Source of the DNA: Prosthecochloris sp. | Lineage (GTDB): Bacteria; Bacteroidota; Chlorobiia; Chlorobiales; Chlorobiaceae | Assembly: GCA_015482705.2 (NCBI GenBank) | Contig: JADMLA020000026.1 | Coordinates: 1-34,361 of the forward strand | DNA: 34,361 nucleotides | Direction: 5' to 3' | Shown here: piece by piece, positions 7,120 through 14,383 of the stretch | Position numbering within the stretch: position 1 is the first letter of the stretch | How the letters are laid out: each line of letters begins with the position of its first letter | Notes under the pieces: generated by a model | Seen by the model: only the letters and a program-made list of their open reading frames with translations | What the model was told of the DNA's origin: nothing | The model's database searches: none | Made by a program: the position numbers and the translations under genes

Positions 7120-7887
7120 TTGAATTTGATATTCTGGATAATGCCTGATTTTGAAAAGATAGACATACTCAAGAAAACACTTGACTCGTATCGTCCTCTT
7201 CCGCCTGAGATTGTCTCCAATCTTCATGAGGATCTGGTTCTTCGATGGACGTATAATTCAAACGCTATCGAAGGTAATACGCTGACGCTCAAGGAGACCA
7301 AAGTGGCTCTGGAGGGAATCACTGTTGGTGGGAAAACCATGAGAGAGCATTTCGAAGCGATCAACCATCGTGAAGCCATCTATTTTGTCGAAGATCTGGT
7401 TGAGCGGAACGAGCCTCTATCGGAATGGCAGATCAAATCCATTCACCAGTTGATTTTGAAAAATATCGACGATATACATGCTGGTGTCTACAGAAGAACC
7501 AATGTGATCATTGCCGGTGCCGATCACATGCCGCCTGACGCATTGCATGTCGAAAGCGAAATGCAGAAGTTCATCAACTGGTACAGAGAGCAGGCACCTG
7601 CGCTTCACCCGATTGAACGTGCGGCTCGTGTCCATGCAGACTTTGTAAAAATCCATCCCTTCACAGACGGAAACGGCAGAACATCTCGTCTCCTGATGAA
7701 CCTTGAGCTGATGAAGAGCGGTTATCCTCCTGTCGTTCTTCCGGTAGAAAGGCGATTGGAGTACTACGAGGCTCTGGATGCTGCTCATACGAAACAGGAT
7801 TATAAACCATTTCTGAACCTGAGCGTTGAAGTAGTCGAGGCAGGATTCAAGCCATATTGGCATGCTTTGGGAGTGAAGCCAGTGTAG
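7120..7887 (+). CDS. Fic-domain protein AMP-transferase, class II autoinhibited
   Basis: The 255-residue protein carries the Fic active-site motif HPFTDGNGR at 179-187, with the catalytic His179 and the phosphate/metal-binding Asp183-Asn185 region. Fic enzymes transfer AMP, or other phosphate-containing groups, to hydroxyl side chains of target proteins. An N-terminal inhibitory helix SNAIEGN with Glu51 marks it as class II, where the glutamate blocks productive ATP binding until relieved. No separate antitoxin is adjacent, as expected for cis inhibition. TTG 7120 is chosen because GGAGAGG at 7104-7110 lies 9 nt before it. ATG 7141 is the alternative, with no good ribosome site. There is no C-terminal winged helix, unlike longer Fic relatives. 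Target unknown. Confidence 0.9.
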   Translation: MNLIFWIMPDFEKIDILKKTLDSYRPLPPEIVSNLHEDLVLRWTYNSNAIEGNTLTLKETKVALEGITVGGKTMREHFEAINHREAIYFVEDLVERNEPLSEWQIKSIHQLILKNIDDIHAGVYRRTNVIIAGADHMPPDALHVESEMQKFINWYREQAPALHPIERAARVHADFVKIHPFTDGNGRTSRLLMNLELMKSGYPPVVLPVERRLEYYEALDAAHTKQDYKPFLNLSVEVVEAGFKPYWHALGVKPV

Positions 7888-7960
7888 ATGCAACCAGGGG
7901 AATTGGTTGAATAAGTTAAAAGTCCCTGCCGTATTTCACTTCATACGATATCAGTAAAGC

Positions 7961-8851
7961 TCAGTCTGTTCTGTTTTTTCCTCCAAACGTTTCAAAGAAA
8001 TCCTTCATATGCCGTTCGCCGTAACGGGGTGCGGCGTTGTCTATTTCGTTGACGGCAATCGCGAAGGCGAGCATGTCGGCGATACGGGCGTTGAGAGGTT
8101 TTATGAGGGAGTGAAGGCCTTTGACGATCCAGAGGGGAATGAAGATGATTCTGGGTTTTTTATTGATCGTTGTGAAGGCAAGGGTGAACAGTTCTTTATA
8201 GGTAAAGATATCCGGCCCCCCGATATCGATTTCCTGATGACCCGGAGCGGCTGTATCCACACAGATATCTCCCATATCCTTTCCATGGATCGGGTTGATG
8301 CGTAAACTACCGTCACCGGGCCAGACGATGACGCCGGAGGAGGCCAATTTCTGGAACTGCAGCATGTCGGAAAAGTAGGCGTTCGGTCGGAGGATGGAGT
8401 AGTCGATGCCGGAATCCTCGAGTACCTGGACAAAGTCTTCGTGGGCTTTGACGATCTGCATATCCATCATTTCATCGGCTTTGAAAATCGAGACATAGAT
8501 GAATTTCTGCACATCGTGGAGTATGGCTTCCTGGAGAATATTGGCGTTGCCGAGATAGTCAATGTCATGGTATGACATGCCGGGCTTTGAGCTTTTGAGG
8601 CCCATGGAGGAGAACACCGTGTCGATGCCGTCTGCTATACCGAACAGCGTATCGGGTTTGGCTGCGTCGCCTGTTACGATTTCATCCACCACGACGTCAA
8701 GCAAGGGTTCTCCGAATGGGCCGGGACGTTTGAGTTTTTCAGGGTCACGTACCAGCACACGGACAAACCAGCCCCTCTTTTTGAAAGCAAGAGCCGCATA
8801 CCTTCCGATGTGTCCCGAAGCTCCGACTACAAGCGCTTTTTTCATTGCCAT
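7961..8851 (-). CDS. Atypical SDR NAD(P)-binding oxidoreductase/epimerase-like protein
   Basis: This 296-residue protein opens with the Rossmann motif VVGASGHIGRYAA at residues 8-20. Other family stretches follow: a D after strand 3 in VTGDAAKPD, the VSIFKADE region at about 123, and LRPNAYFSD at about 157. It resembles the atypical SDR group that includes NmrA/YbjT-like and complex I NDUFA9-like proteins, several of which lack the Tyr-Lys catalytic pair. No canonical YxxxK is visible. It may be a redox sensor, an epimerase-like enzyme or an assembly factor. The start is 8851 or the next Met at 8845. It is transcribed alone, and a short inverted repeat lies in its leader. Confidence 0.75.
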   Translation of the reverse strand: MAMKKALVVGASGHIGRYAALAFKKRGWFVRVLVRDPEKLKRPGPFGEPLLDVVVDEIVTGDAAKPDTLFGIADGIDTVFSSMGLKSSKPGMSYHDIDYLGNANILQEAILHDVQKFIYVSIFKADEMMDMQIVKAHEDFVQVLEDSGIDYSILRPNAYFSDMLQFQKLASSGVIVWPGDGSLRINPIHGKDMGDICVDTAAPGHQEIDIGGPDIFTYKELFTLAFTTINKKPRIIFIPLWIVKGLHSLIKPLNARIADMLAFAIAVNEIDNAAPRYGERHMKDFFETFGGKNRTD

Positions 8852-9056
8852 CTCGTTGATCTGTTACGCATCATGAACTCTCCGTTGCTTCCGGCAAACA
8901 GTATCTCTGTCGGCTTTATTGTCGGGTCGCTCACGATGATTCATGGGGGTTGCCGCGAATTTGCGGCAATGTTCTGTTGCAATGATAACGTAGATGACCG
9001 GTGTTTCGTTGAGGCAGTGACCGGAAATGGGTGATAAAAATAAAAATGACGAAAAA
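8852..9056. other. Leader of the SDR gene with a short hairpin
   Basis: No gene is visible. TTGCCGC (8950-8956) and GCGGCAA (8963-8969) form a 7-bp hairpin with a GAATTT loop, about 100 nt before the SDR start on the minus strand. There is no following T-tract, so its role, if any, is unclear. Confidence 0.3.
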
Positions 9057-9094
9057 ATCCCCGTGTAAGATCAATACTGATCTTACACGGGGAT
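9057..9094 (-). terminator. Strong intrinsic terminator of the secreted Cys-rich protein gene
   Basis: A perfect 17-bp stem (9057-9073 with 9078-9094) has a 4-nt loop and is followed on the minus strand by a run of six T. It lies 100 nt downstream of the stop at 9194. This is a textbook rho-independent terminator and shows the gene to be the last of its transcript. Confidence 0.9.
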
Positions 9095-9193
9095 GACGGC
9101 ATAACGAAAAATCCTCTGAACTACTGGGAGAGTCCCTCCATACATTGTCGTGGCCGGCATGAAAGTGGAGCGCCGGAATCGGGGAATAGTATG

Positions 9194-10123
9194 TCAGGGG
9201 GTCGTGACTTCGTAACTGTAGTCGAGCTGCAGTTTATCCGGAGTGCTGATCAATGAATTCATCGGAACGCACACATGAAACCATTTGCCTGCCATCAGGC
9301 TGGGCTTGTTGAATGAATGCGTTTGTCCGGGCCACAAGGTGAACAGTATTTTTGTGTTTTGGCCGGGAAAGCACTTTGCGCCACCGGTAAAAAACTTGTC
9401 TTTGAAGGTCATCTTGACCTGTGTGTTGTTGGTGACGCTCAACAGTTTTGCATTTTTAATCGAGGGTATACTCCCGGAAAAAGGAAGATCCGCAAATGTC
9501 GCTTTAGGATCGTTTTCTTTGCGTAACGTCACAATATCGTTTTTAGTTATTGTGGTTGGGTCAGGTGGGGGCGAAGTTTTTTTGCAATTGTTCAGGTATT
9601 GTTCTCTTTGTGTATTGTATGACTCTACACCCAGAGCGTTCTTTCCTTGGATACACCATTTGTAATGGTATTGGTAGTCGGAGCTCCACCAGTCCGGATT
9701 ATTTCCTTTCGGACAACCTGTCGCTATTCTTTTCTCGTTTTGCGCTACAGCTGTTTTGGCATACGAGTCACAATTGTTCGATATGCATTTTGCCAGAAAC
9801 GCTTGTCGGGGCTTGATATCGACGGCGTTTCCCTGGAGGCATTTTTGATAGTAATAGTCATAAGAGTCCGAGTAATTGAAGCTTGGCCCGCAATTCCCGA
9901 GTTGTTGCAATGCCTTGGATATTTCCAGATTATCCTTTGCGTTTTTATCGCAGTAATCCTCTTTTGTCATAATGTGCTTTTCAATTCCGGGCGCCTTTTC
10001 GGCCTGAGTCACGACGTTTTTCTCCTGTTGCTCGAACATTGGAGAAGGTGCAGCGAAGCCGTTACTGAATAGCAGTACAAAACATACTGTGAAAGCTGCT
10101 CCGATCGATAGCGGTGATTTCAT
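9194..10123 (-). CDS. Secreted protein with two four-cysteine aromatic modules
   Basis: The 309-residue form starts at ATG 10123 (MKSPLSIGAAF...) with a clear signal peptide cleaved near FAAPSP. The longer TTG start at 10174 would bury that signal. Two related modules follow: residues 58-113 (Cys 58, 78, 95, 113) and 118-180 (Cys 118, 137, 157, 180). Each has an aromatic patch before the third Cys (SDSYDYYYQKC and SSDYQYHYKWC). The second contains YAKTAVAQNEKR, a sequence type I associate with short Cys/Trp repeats in secreted proteins. The C-terminal 120 residues are beta-rich with one Cys pair. Four cysteines per module suggest disulfides in the periplasm or outside the cell. Function unknown. 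Confidence 0.65.
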   Translation of the reverse strand: MKSPLSIGAAFTVCFVLLFSNGFAAPSPMFEQQEKNVVTQAEKAPGIEKHIMTKEDYCDKNAKDNLEISKALQQLGNCGPSFNYSDSYDYYYQKCLQGNAVDIKPRQAFLAKCISNNCDSYAKTAVAQNEKRIATGCPKGNNPDWWSSDYQYHYKWCIQGKNALGVESYNTQREQYLNNCKKTSPPPDPTTITKNDIVTLRKENDPKATFADLPFSGSIPSIKNAKLLSVTNNTQVKMTFKDKFFTGGAKCFPGQNTKILFTLWPGQTHSFNKPSLMAGKWFHVCVPMNSLISTPDKLQLDYSYEVTTP

Positions 10124-10388
10124 GTATCTGAAAGAAGAGGTTTTACAAAAGGTGCGGAAAGCAATAAGATACAAAACAGGATTATAATGGAGGCGCGGGC
10201 AAGTTAATGGAGGTGTCTTTTTTCAGTTTGTTTTCATTGCTTTATCCTCGGATAGAACTTGTGGAATAGATGTTCAAATGACATGTGTCAAGCCAGAGGA
10301 CGAGTGAGCTATCAATACGTTCTTCCCGGTAAGGGGGTAGATGATCGTAGTCATTACAATTCGTTGTTTATGGTAGATTGTGCCGGGT

Positions 10389-11639
10389 TTACAGTTCTCC
10401 CTTTTCCAGGGCATGAAAGAAGTCTCTGATTATCTGATTGCGCGATTCCAGCCATTCTTTCAGGTGATCGGCATAGTGCATGGCCGATTTTTTTGCATTG
10501 TTGTCGGTCAATAATTTCAGGATGGCCTTGTTTACAGATTCTGAATCGAGCCGTGTTCTCCTTATACGGTGAGCGAATCCTTTCCTGACAAGACAATCGA
10601 TATTGTATTCCTGTTCATACATCATTCCAATGCCCAAAACGGGTTTTCCTGCCAATGCAGCCGTCATTACTGTGCCGATTCCTCCATGAATGACCGAAAT
10701 ATCGGCAAGGCGACTTACATCGAGTGCCGGAAGCCAATCGGTCAATAAAACATTTGGCGGTACTCTTACGTTCAGCTCCTGCAGCTTTGTTTTCATCGGT
10801 GACACCACATTGAAGGGTTGATCACGGAATCCTTCCAGAATACTTTTGATGACTTGCGGTCTTCCAGAACTGCCCATGGAAAAATAAACCAGCGGTTCTT
10901 TCATTGCAGCAAGCCGGTTTACCTCCTCTGGAACAGGGCTGGCTAGATCAGCGATCAGTGGGCCGATGTAGTAGTAGGTCTCCGGTACGCTTGACAGGCC
11001 GGAAAAATCGGAAGGTTCGGCAAGAAGATTGTAGTCGCCCTGCCATAGGTCGCGAAGATCGTTCAGTTTTGCAATGCCGTACTCTTTTGCGACTGTGTTC
11101 AGCGGACGAAGGATTATCCCGCCAAGCTGGGAAAAAGTCTGCCTGGTAAGCCATTTCAGTGCAGCATCCGGAAGCAGCCTGAGCCCGGTGATGTCCAGGT
11201 CATCGGCATAGTCTCCGAGCCCTTCGTCGATCATGGCCTGGATGTCCCATGTCGACTGTGTCAGCCAGATCAGTGGTACATCGGCAGCCCTGCTGGAAAG
11301 TGTGATGGTTATATTGAACCCGGTCACGGCAGCCAGTGGACGCTCGTTTCGCAGAAAAGCAACTTCATTCTCGACGCGTATTCGGGTTTCCTTTGCCGAA
11401 AAAAACGATCCGATTTTTTCACCCTGGTCAACCTGGTAGAGATACTCGATCTGTTCGCCGGAAAGTCTCGGTTCAAGACGCATCAGGGGAAAACCGTCTT
11501 TTTCGATAAGCTCCTCGAACTGACCGCCGTGAGTGGCAAATACGATATTGAATTCGTTCCTGCAGGCTTTCGCCACTTCGAGCGTCCGGGTTGTTTCAGC
11601 CAGGTTCCATGCTGCAGGAAACATTGCAATTGTTTTCAT
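10389..11639 (-). CDS. GT1-type UDP-glycosyltransferase (MGT/UGT-like)
   Basis: This 416-residue GT-B fold protein has an N-terminal acceptor domain beginning MKTIAMFPAAWN. The C-terminal donor domain has VYFSMGSSGRPQVIKSI, then TDWLPALDVSRLADISVIHGGIGTVMTAALAGKPVLGI, which is the UDP-sugar binding motif of family GT1 (the HGG element). It should transfer a sugar from a nucleotide sugar to a small lipophilic acceptor such as a carotenoid, sterol-like lipid or glycolipid. The reading frame extends 31 residues further to ATG 11732, but the family fold begins at ATG 11639 and neither start has a good ribosome site. It stands alone, so the acceptor cannot be inferred from neighbours. Confidence 0.8.
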   Translation of the reverse strand: MKTIAMFPAAWNLAETTRTLEVAKACRNEFNIVFATHGGQFEELIEKDGFPLMRLEPRLSGEQIEYLYQVDQGEKIGSFFSAKETRIRVENEVAFLRNERPLAAVTGFNITITLSSRAADVPLIWLTQSTWDIQAMIDEGLGDYADDLDITGLRLLPDAALKWLTRQTFSQLGGIILRPLNTVAKEYGIAKLNDLRDLWQGDYNLLAEPSDFSGLSSVPETYYYIGPLIADLASPVPEEVNRLAAMKEPLVYFSMGSSGRPQVIKSILEGFRDQPFNVVSPMKTKLQELNVRVPPNVLLTDWLPALDVSRLADISVIHGGIGTVMTAALAGKPVLGIGMMYEQEYNIDCLVRKGFAHRIRRTRLDSESVNKAILKLLTDNNAKKSAMHYADHLKEWLESRNQIIRDFFHALEKGEL

Positions 11640-12005
11640 AGGGGTTCTACCATTGGGTGGGATATGAGTGAGAATAGGCTGAGTGGTTTCTTTGTATATA
11701 AAACTTTTCTGAACATTCTCTTTCATCACCATGGTTTATTTGCTGAACCCTTGTCAAACCTTGAAATCCCTGCGTGAAGATGACACAACGGAGATGCATA
11801 CAGGCGCATTGACGATCAAGATCGGGCGGCTGCATACCTCGTCGGTAAGGCCATATTGTGGAAAAATGAAAAAAAATGAAACCTTTTTCCTTGTTCGAGC
11901 ATAAGATAAATGATGATAGCTGATAGCGTTTCCCTGATCGAAGTGAAGACCGGTTCGGGTAAATGATCATGGATAGAAAATACAAGCAATGTAGGAGAAG
12001 AAGTG
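11640..12005. other. Intergenic region between glycosyltransferase and efflux operon
   Basis: This divergent region must hold the promoters of the glycosyltransferase (minus) and the efflux operon (plus). The part from 11640 to 11732 is open in the glycosyltransferase frame. The rest shows no convincing gene, operator or terminator. Confidence 0.4.
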
Positions 12006-12122
12006 ATGAACGACATGGTGAGTGCTCTTTTGTCCGAGCTTTGGGGCGAGAGGATACGTGGCGGCAGTGTTGCTGTTTTTTGCTCGATGGTTGTCCCGAA
12101 ATGTGAGGCTGAGAGGATATGA
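12006..12122 (+). CDS. Possible 38-residue leader ORF coupled to tolC
   Basis: The ORF starts at ATG 12006 behind an AGGAG at about 11991-11995, with a closer AGAAG just before the start. It ends at TGA 12120-12122, overlapping the ATG of the outer-membrane protein gene as ATGA. The product starts MNDMVSALLSELWGERI and has no known family. The overlap suggests a leader peptide or the end of a lost regulator. It could equally be chance. Confidence 0.3.
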   Translation: MNDMVSALLSELWGERIRGGSVAVFCSMVVPKCEAERI

Positions 12123-13423
12123 GAGAGAGTAAGGTCGCGGTGCGTTGTTTTACAAAAACCGGCAGGTTTTTCATGCTGTTTTTCATTCTCCATGGTTGTT
12201 TGACGGGACACCCGGTTTATGCTCAGGAAGTGTTGCAATGGCAACAGTGTGTCAGCGAGGCACTGCAGTCCAGGCCGGATCTCGCTGCCGCCGAAGCATC
12301 GCTGCAGCAGGCTGAAGCGCAGAAAAAAATTACCGTTTCGGCTGAACGTCCTCAGATAAACGCCAGCTTGAGTGGCAAACGCAGCGATTCGACTCAAGAA
12401 GAACTCGAGAGCGCTTCTACTTTTTCCTATGGTCTCTCGGCCTCACAGCTACTGTATGATGGAGGGGTTACCGGCAGTAAAATCGAAGCCAGTAAAGAAG
12501 CACTGAACGCTGAAGAGCAAGCGTATCGTCTCGCGTCTTCGGATGCCAGATTGTCGTTACGGCGAGCTTTTTTAGAACTTCTCAAGGCGCAGAAGCTTGT
12601 CGTGCTTGCAAAAGAAATCGAGCAGCGTCGACGAGAAAATGTGGCGTTTCTGACGTTGCGTTATGAAGCGGGTCGGGAGCATATAGGATCACTACGCCGT
12701 TCCGAGGCTGATCTTGCCGAGGCGGCATTCGAAGTTGCCCAGGCCGAACGTGGTGTTGTGCTCGCTCAGTCACAGCTTGCCTCGGCTCTTGGGCGCGATG
12801 TGCGTTCCATCTTGGTTGCAGAGGGTTCATTTGCGGTTGAAGAGCTTGCTGAAAAATCTCCTGATTTTCCTGCATTAGCGAAAGAGCATCCCGAAGTTCT
12901 TCAGTTCGAAGCAAACACACGTTCTGCTCGTTACGATCTCGAAGCTTCGAAAAAGTCGTTTTTTCCCGAGCTTTCGCTCAATTCTTCTTTTGGCAGAAGT
13001 TCCTTTGAAAGCTGGCCACCGGACGAGCTGGATTGGAGTGCCGGGTTTGAGCTTTCGCTTCCTCTGTATACGGGGGGAGGGACCAAGGCAGCTGCAGCCA
13101 AAGCTCTTGGGGTAGTCAATGAACAGATCTCCAGAAGCCGGGGCGTTTATCTCGAGGTGCTCGATACGCTTGAAGAGCGTTGGAAAAATGTTCAGGATGC
13201 CACCGAAAACCTCGAGGTACAGGAAAAATATCTTGAATCGGCCAATCTTCGATCGAGTATTGCCAATGCCCAGTATTCGAATGGTTTGATTTCTTTCGAT
13301 GACTGGGTGATTATCGAAGACAATCTTGTCAGCTTAAAAAAATCACATCTCGATGCCCAGGCCCAGCTGTTCGTGGCCAGGGCTGAATGGACACAGGCAA
13401 AAGGAGTGGGACTGAATGAATAA
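12119..13423 (+). CDS. TolC-family outer-membrane efflux channel
   Basis: The 434-residue protein has a signal peptide (FFMLFFILHGCLTG, cleaved near VYAQ) and two outer-membrane-efflux (OEP) repeats of long amphipathic helices. The first half has RPDLAAAEASLQQAEAQKK and the second HPEVLQFEANTRSARYDLE, the usual paired motif of TolC proteins. It forms a trimeric beta-barrel and periplasmic tunnel that lets substrates pass the outer membrane. It is the first main gene of a three-gene operon, overlapping the adaptor gene by 8 nt, and should work with that adaptor and the MacB-like pump. Confidence 0.9.
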   Translation: MRESKVAVRCFTKTGRFFMLFFILHGCLTGHPVYAQEVLQWQQCVSEALQSRPDLAAAEASLQQAEAQKKITVSAERPQINASLSGKRSDSTQEELESASTFSYGLSASQLLYDGGVTGSKIEASKEALNAEEQAYRLASSDARLSLRRAFLELLKAQKLVVLAKEIEQRRRENVAFLTLRYEAGREHIGSLRRSEADLAEAAFEVAQAERGVVLAQSQLASALGRDVRSILVAEGSFAVEELAEKSPDFPALAKEHPEVLQFEANTRSARYDLEASKKSFFPELSLNSSFGRSSFESWPPDELDWSAGFELSLPLYTGGGTKAAAAKALGVVNEQISRSRGVYLEVLDTLEERWKNVQDATENLEVQEKYLESANLRSSIANAQYSNGLISFDDWVIIEDNLVSLKKSHLDAQAQLFVARAEWTQAKGVGLNE

Positions 13424-14375
13424 AAAAGTGCTTGTCGGTGCAGCAGTGTTTTTCGCAGTAATCGTATTCGCCGTTGTGTGGGGAATGACTCTTTGGAAGC
13501 AAGAATCCGCCACCAGACTGCGTGAGGTGCAAGCTGGAACCGGAACGATTCGTGAAACGGTTTCTACTACCGGTGTCGTAGAGCCACGGAACAGATTGAA
13601 AATCCAATCTTCGGTTGCCGGCAGGGTTGAGGAGGTTCTTGTCGATGAAGGGGTCATGGTCACGAAAGGAGACCGGCTTGCGTTGCTCAGCTCCACCGAA
13701 AGGGCGGCTCTTTTGGATGCTGCAAGATTGAGGGATAAGAAAGAACAAGCTTATTGGGAGACCGTCTACAGTAAAGCAGCCATTCTGGCCCCAATTGAAG
13801 GTCAGGTGATCGTGCGCAGCATCGAACCTGGTCAGACGGTTACCACCAGTGACTCTCTCTTTGTGCTTTCGGACCGGCTGATCGTAATCGCTTATGTCGA
13901 TGAAACCGATATCGGCAGGGTATCACAGGGACAGGATGCGACGATAACGCTCGATGCCTATCAGGATATTGTGGTCAGGGGAAAGGTCGAACATATTCAC
14001 TATGAGTCACATCTCGAAAATAACGTTACCATCTACCATGTCGATATCATTCCTGAGACCATTCCGAAAGTGTTCCGTTCCGGTATGAGCGCCAATATCG
14101 ATATCGTCGTCGATGAAAGAAAAGGTGCTGTTTTGATTCCTGCCGGAGCAGTGCAAAATCATGACGGCCAGAGTGTCGTTATGGTCAAGAACCCTCAGGG
14201 TGATGCACAGGGAACCTATGTCAAGGTCACTACAGGTTTACAGGATGAAGATGTCATTGAAATCAGGGAAGGTATCGAAGCAGGTACTACGATTCTGGTT
14301 CGTGACGATTCGTTTGTGCTGCCAAAAAACAGCGGTAGCGGCAATCCTTTTCTTCCGCAGCGAAAGAAACGGTAA
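13416..14375 (+). CDS. MacA-like periplasmic adaptor (membrane fusion protein)
   Basis: The 319-residue adaptor has one N-terminal transmembrane helix (VLVGAAVFFAVIVFAVVWGM) and a biotinyl-lipoyl-like domain split by a hairpin (TTGVVEPRNRLKIQSSVAGRV and APIEGQVIVRSIEPGQTV). A beta-barrel domain and a membrane-proximal domain follow. The helical hairpin between the lipoyl halves is very short, about 25-30 residues around AARLRDKKEQAYWETVYS, whereas MacA of E. coli has a long coiled coil. It may therefore contact the TolC partner differently. The gene overlaps tolC and is 8 nt before the pump gene. Role: linking inner-membrane pump and outer-membrane channel. Confidence 0.9.
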   Translation: MNKKVLVGAAVFFAVIVFAVVWGMTLWKQESATRLREVQAGTGTIRETVSTTGVVEPRNRLKIQSSVAGRVEEVLVDEGVMVTKGDRLALLSSTERAALLDAARLRDKKEQAYWETVYSKAAILAPIEGQVIVRSIEPGQTVTTSDSLFVLSDRLIVIAYVDETDIGRVSQGQDATITLDAYQDIVVRGKVEHIHYESHLENNVTIYHVDIIPETIPKVFRSGMSANIDIVVDERKGAVLIPAGAVQNHDGQSVVMVKNPQGDAQGTYVKVTTGLQDEDVIEIREGIEAGTTILVRDDSFVLPKNSGSGNPFLPQRKKR

Positions 14376-14383
14376 TACCGGCA

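Noticed and set aside
7890..7936. Third copy of the 19-bp repeat near the end of the Fic gene (AAAAGTCC...GTATTT)
   Set aside because: Only scattered identity (AAAAGTCC then TATTT); too weak to call a copy.
9095..9193. Possible tRNA-like GC-rich stretch downstream of the secreted protein gene
   Set aside because: No acceptor stem, TpsiC motif or clover-leaf arrangement could be formed.
11647..12397. Minus-strand open frames of 179 and 193 codons upstream of and within tolC
   Set aside because: Their products are low in ordered patterns, overlap tolC and the glycosyltransferase 5' extension, and lack ribosome sites or recognisable motifs.
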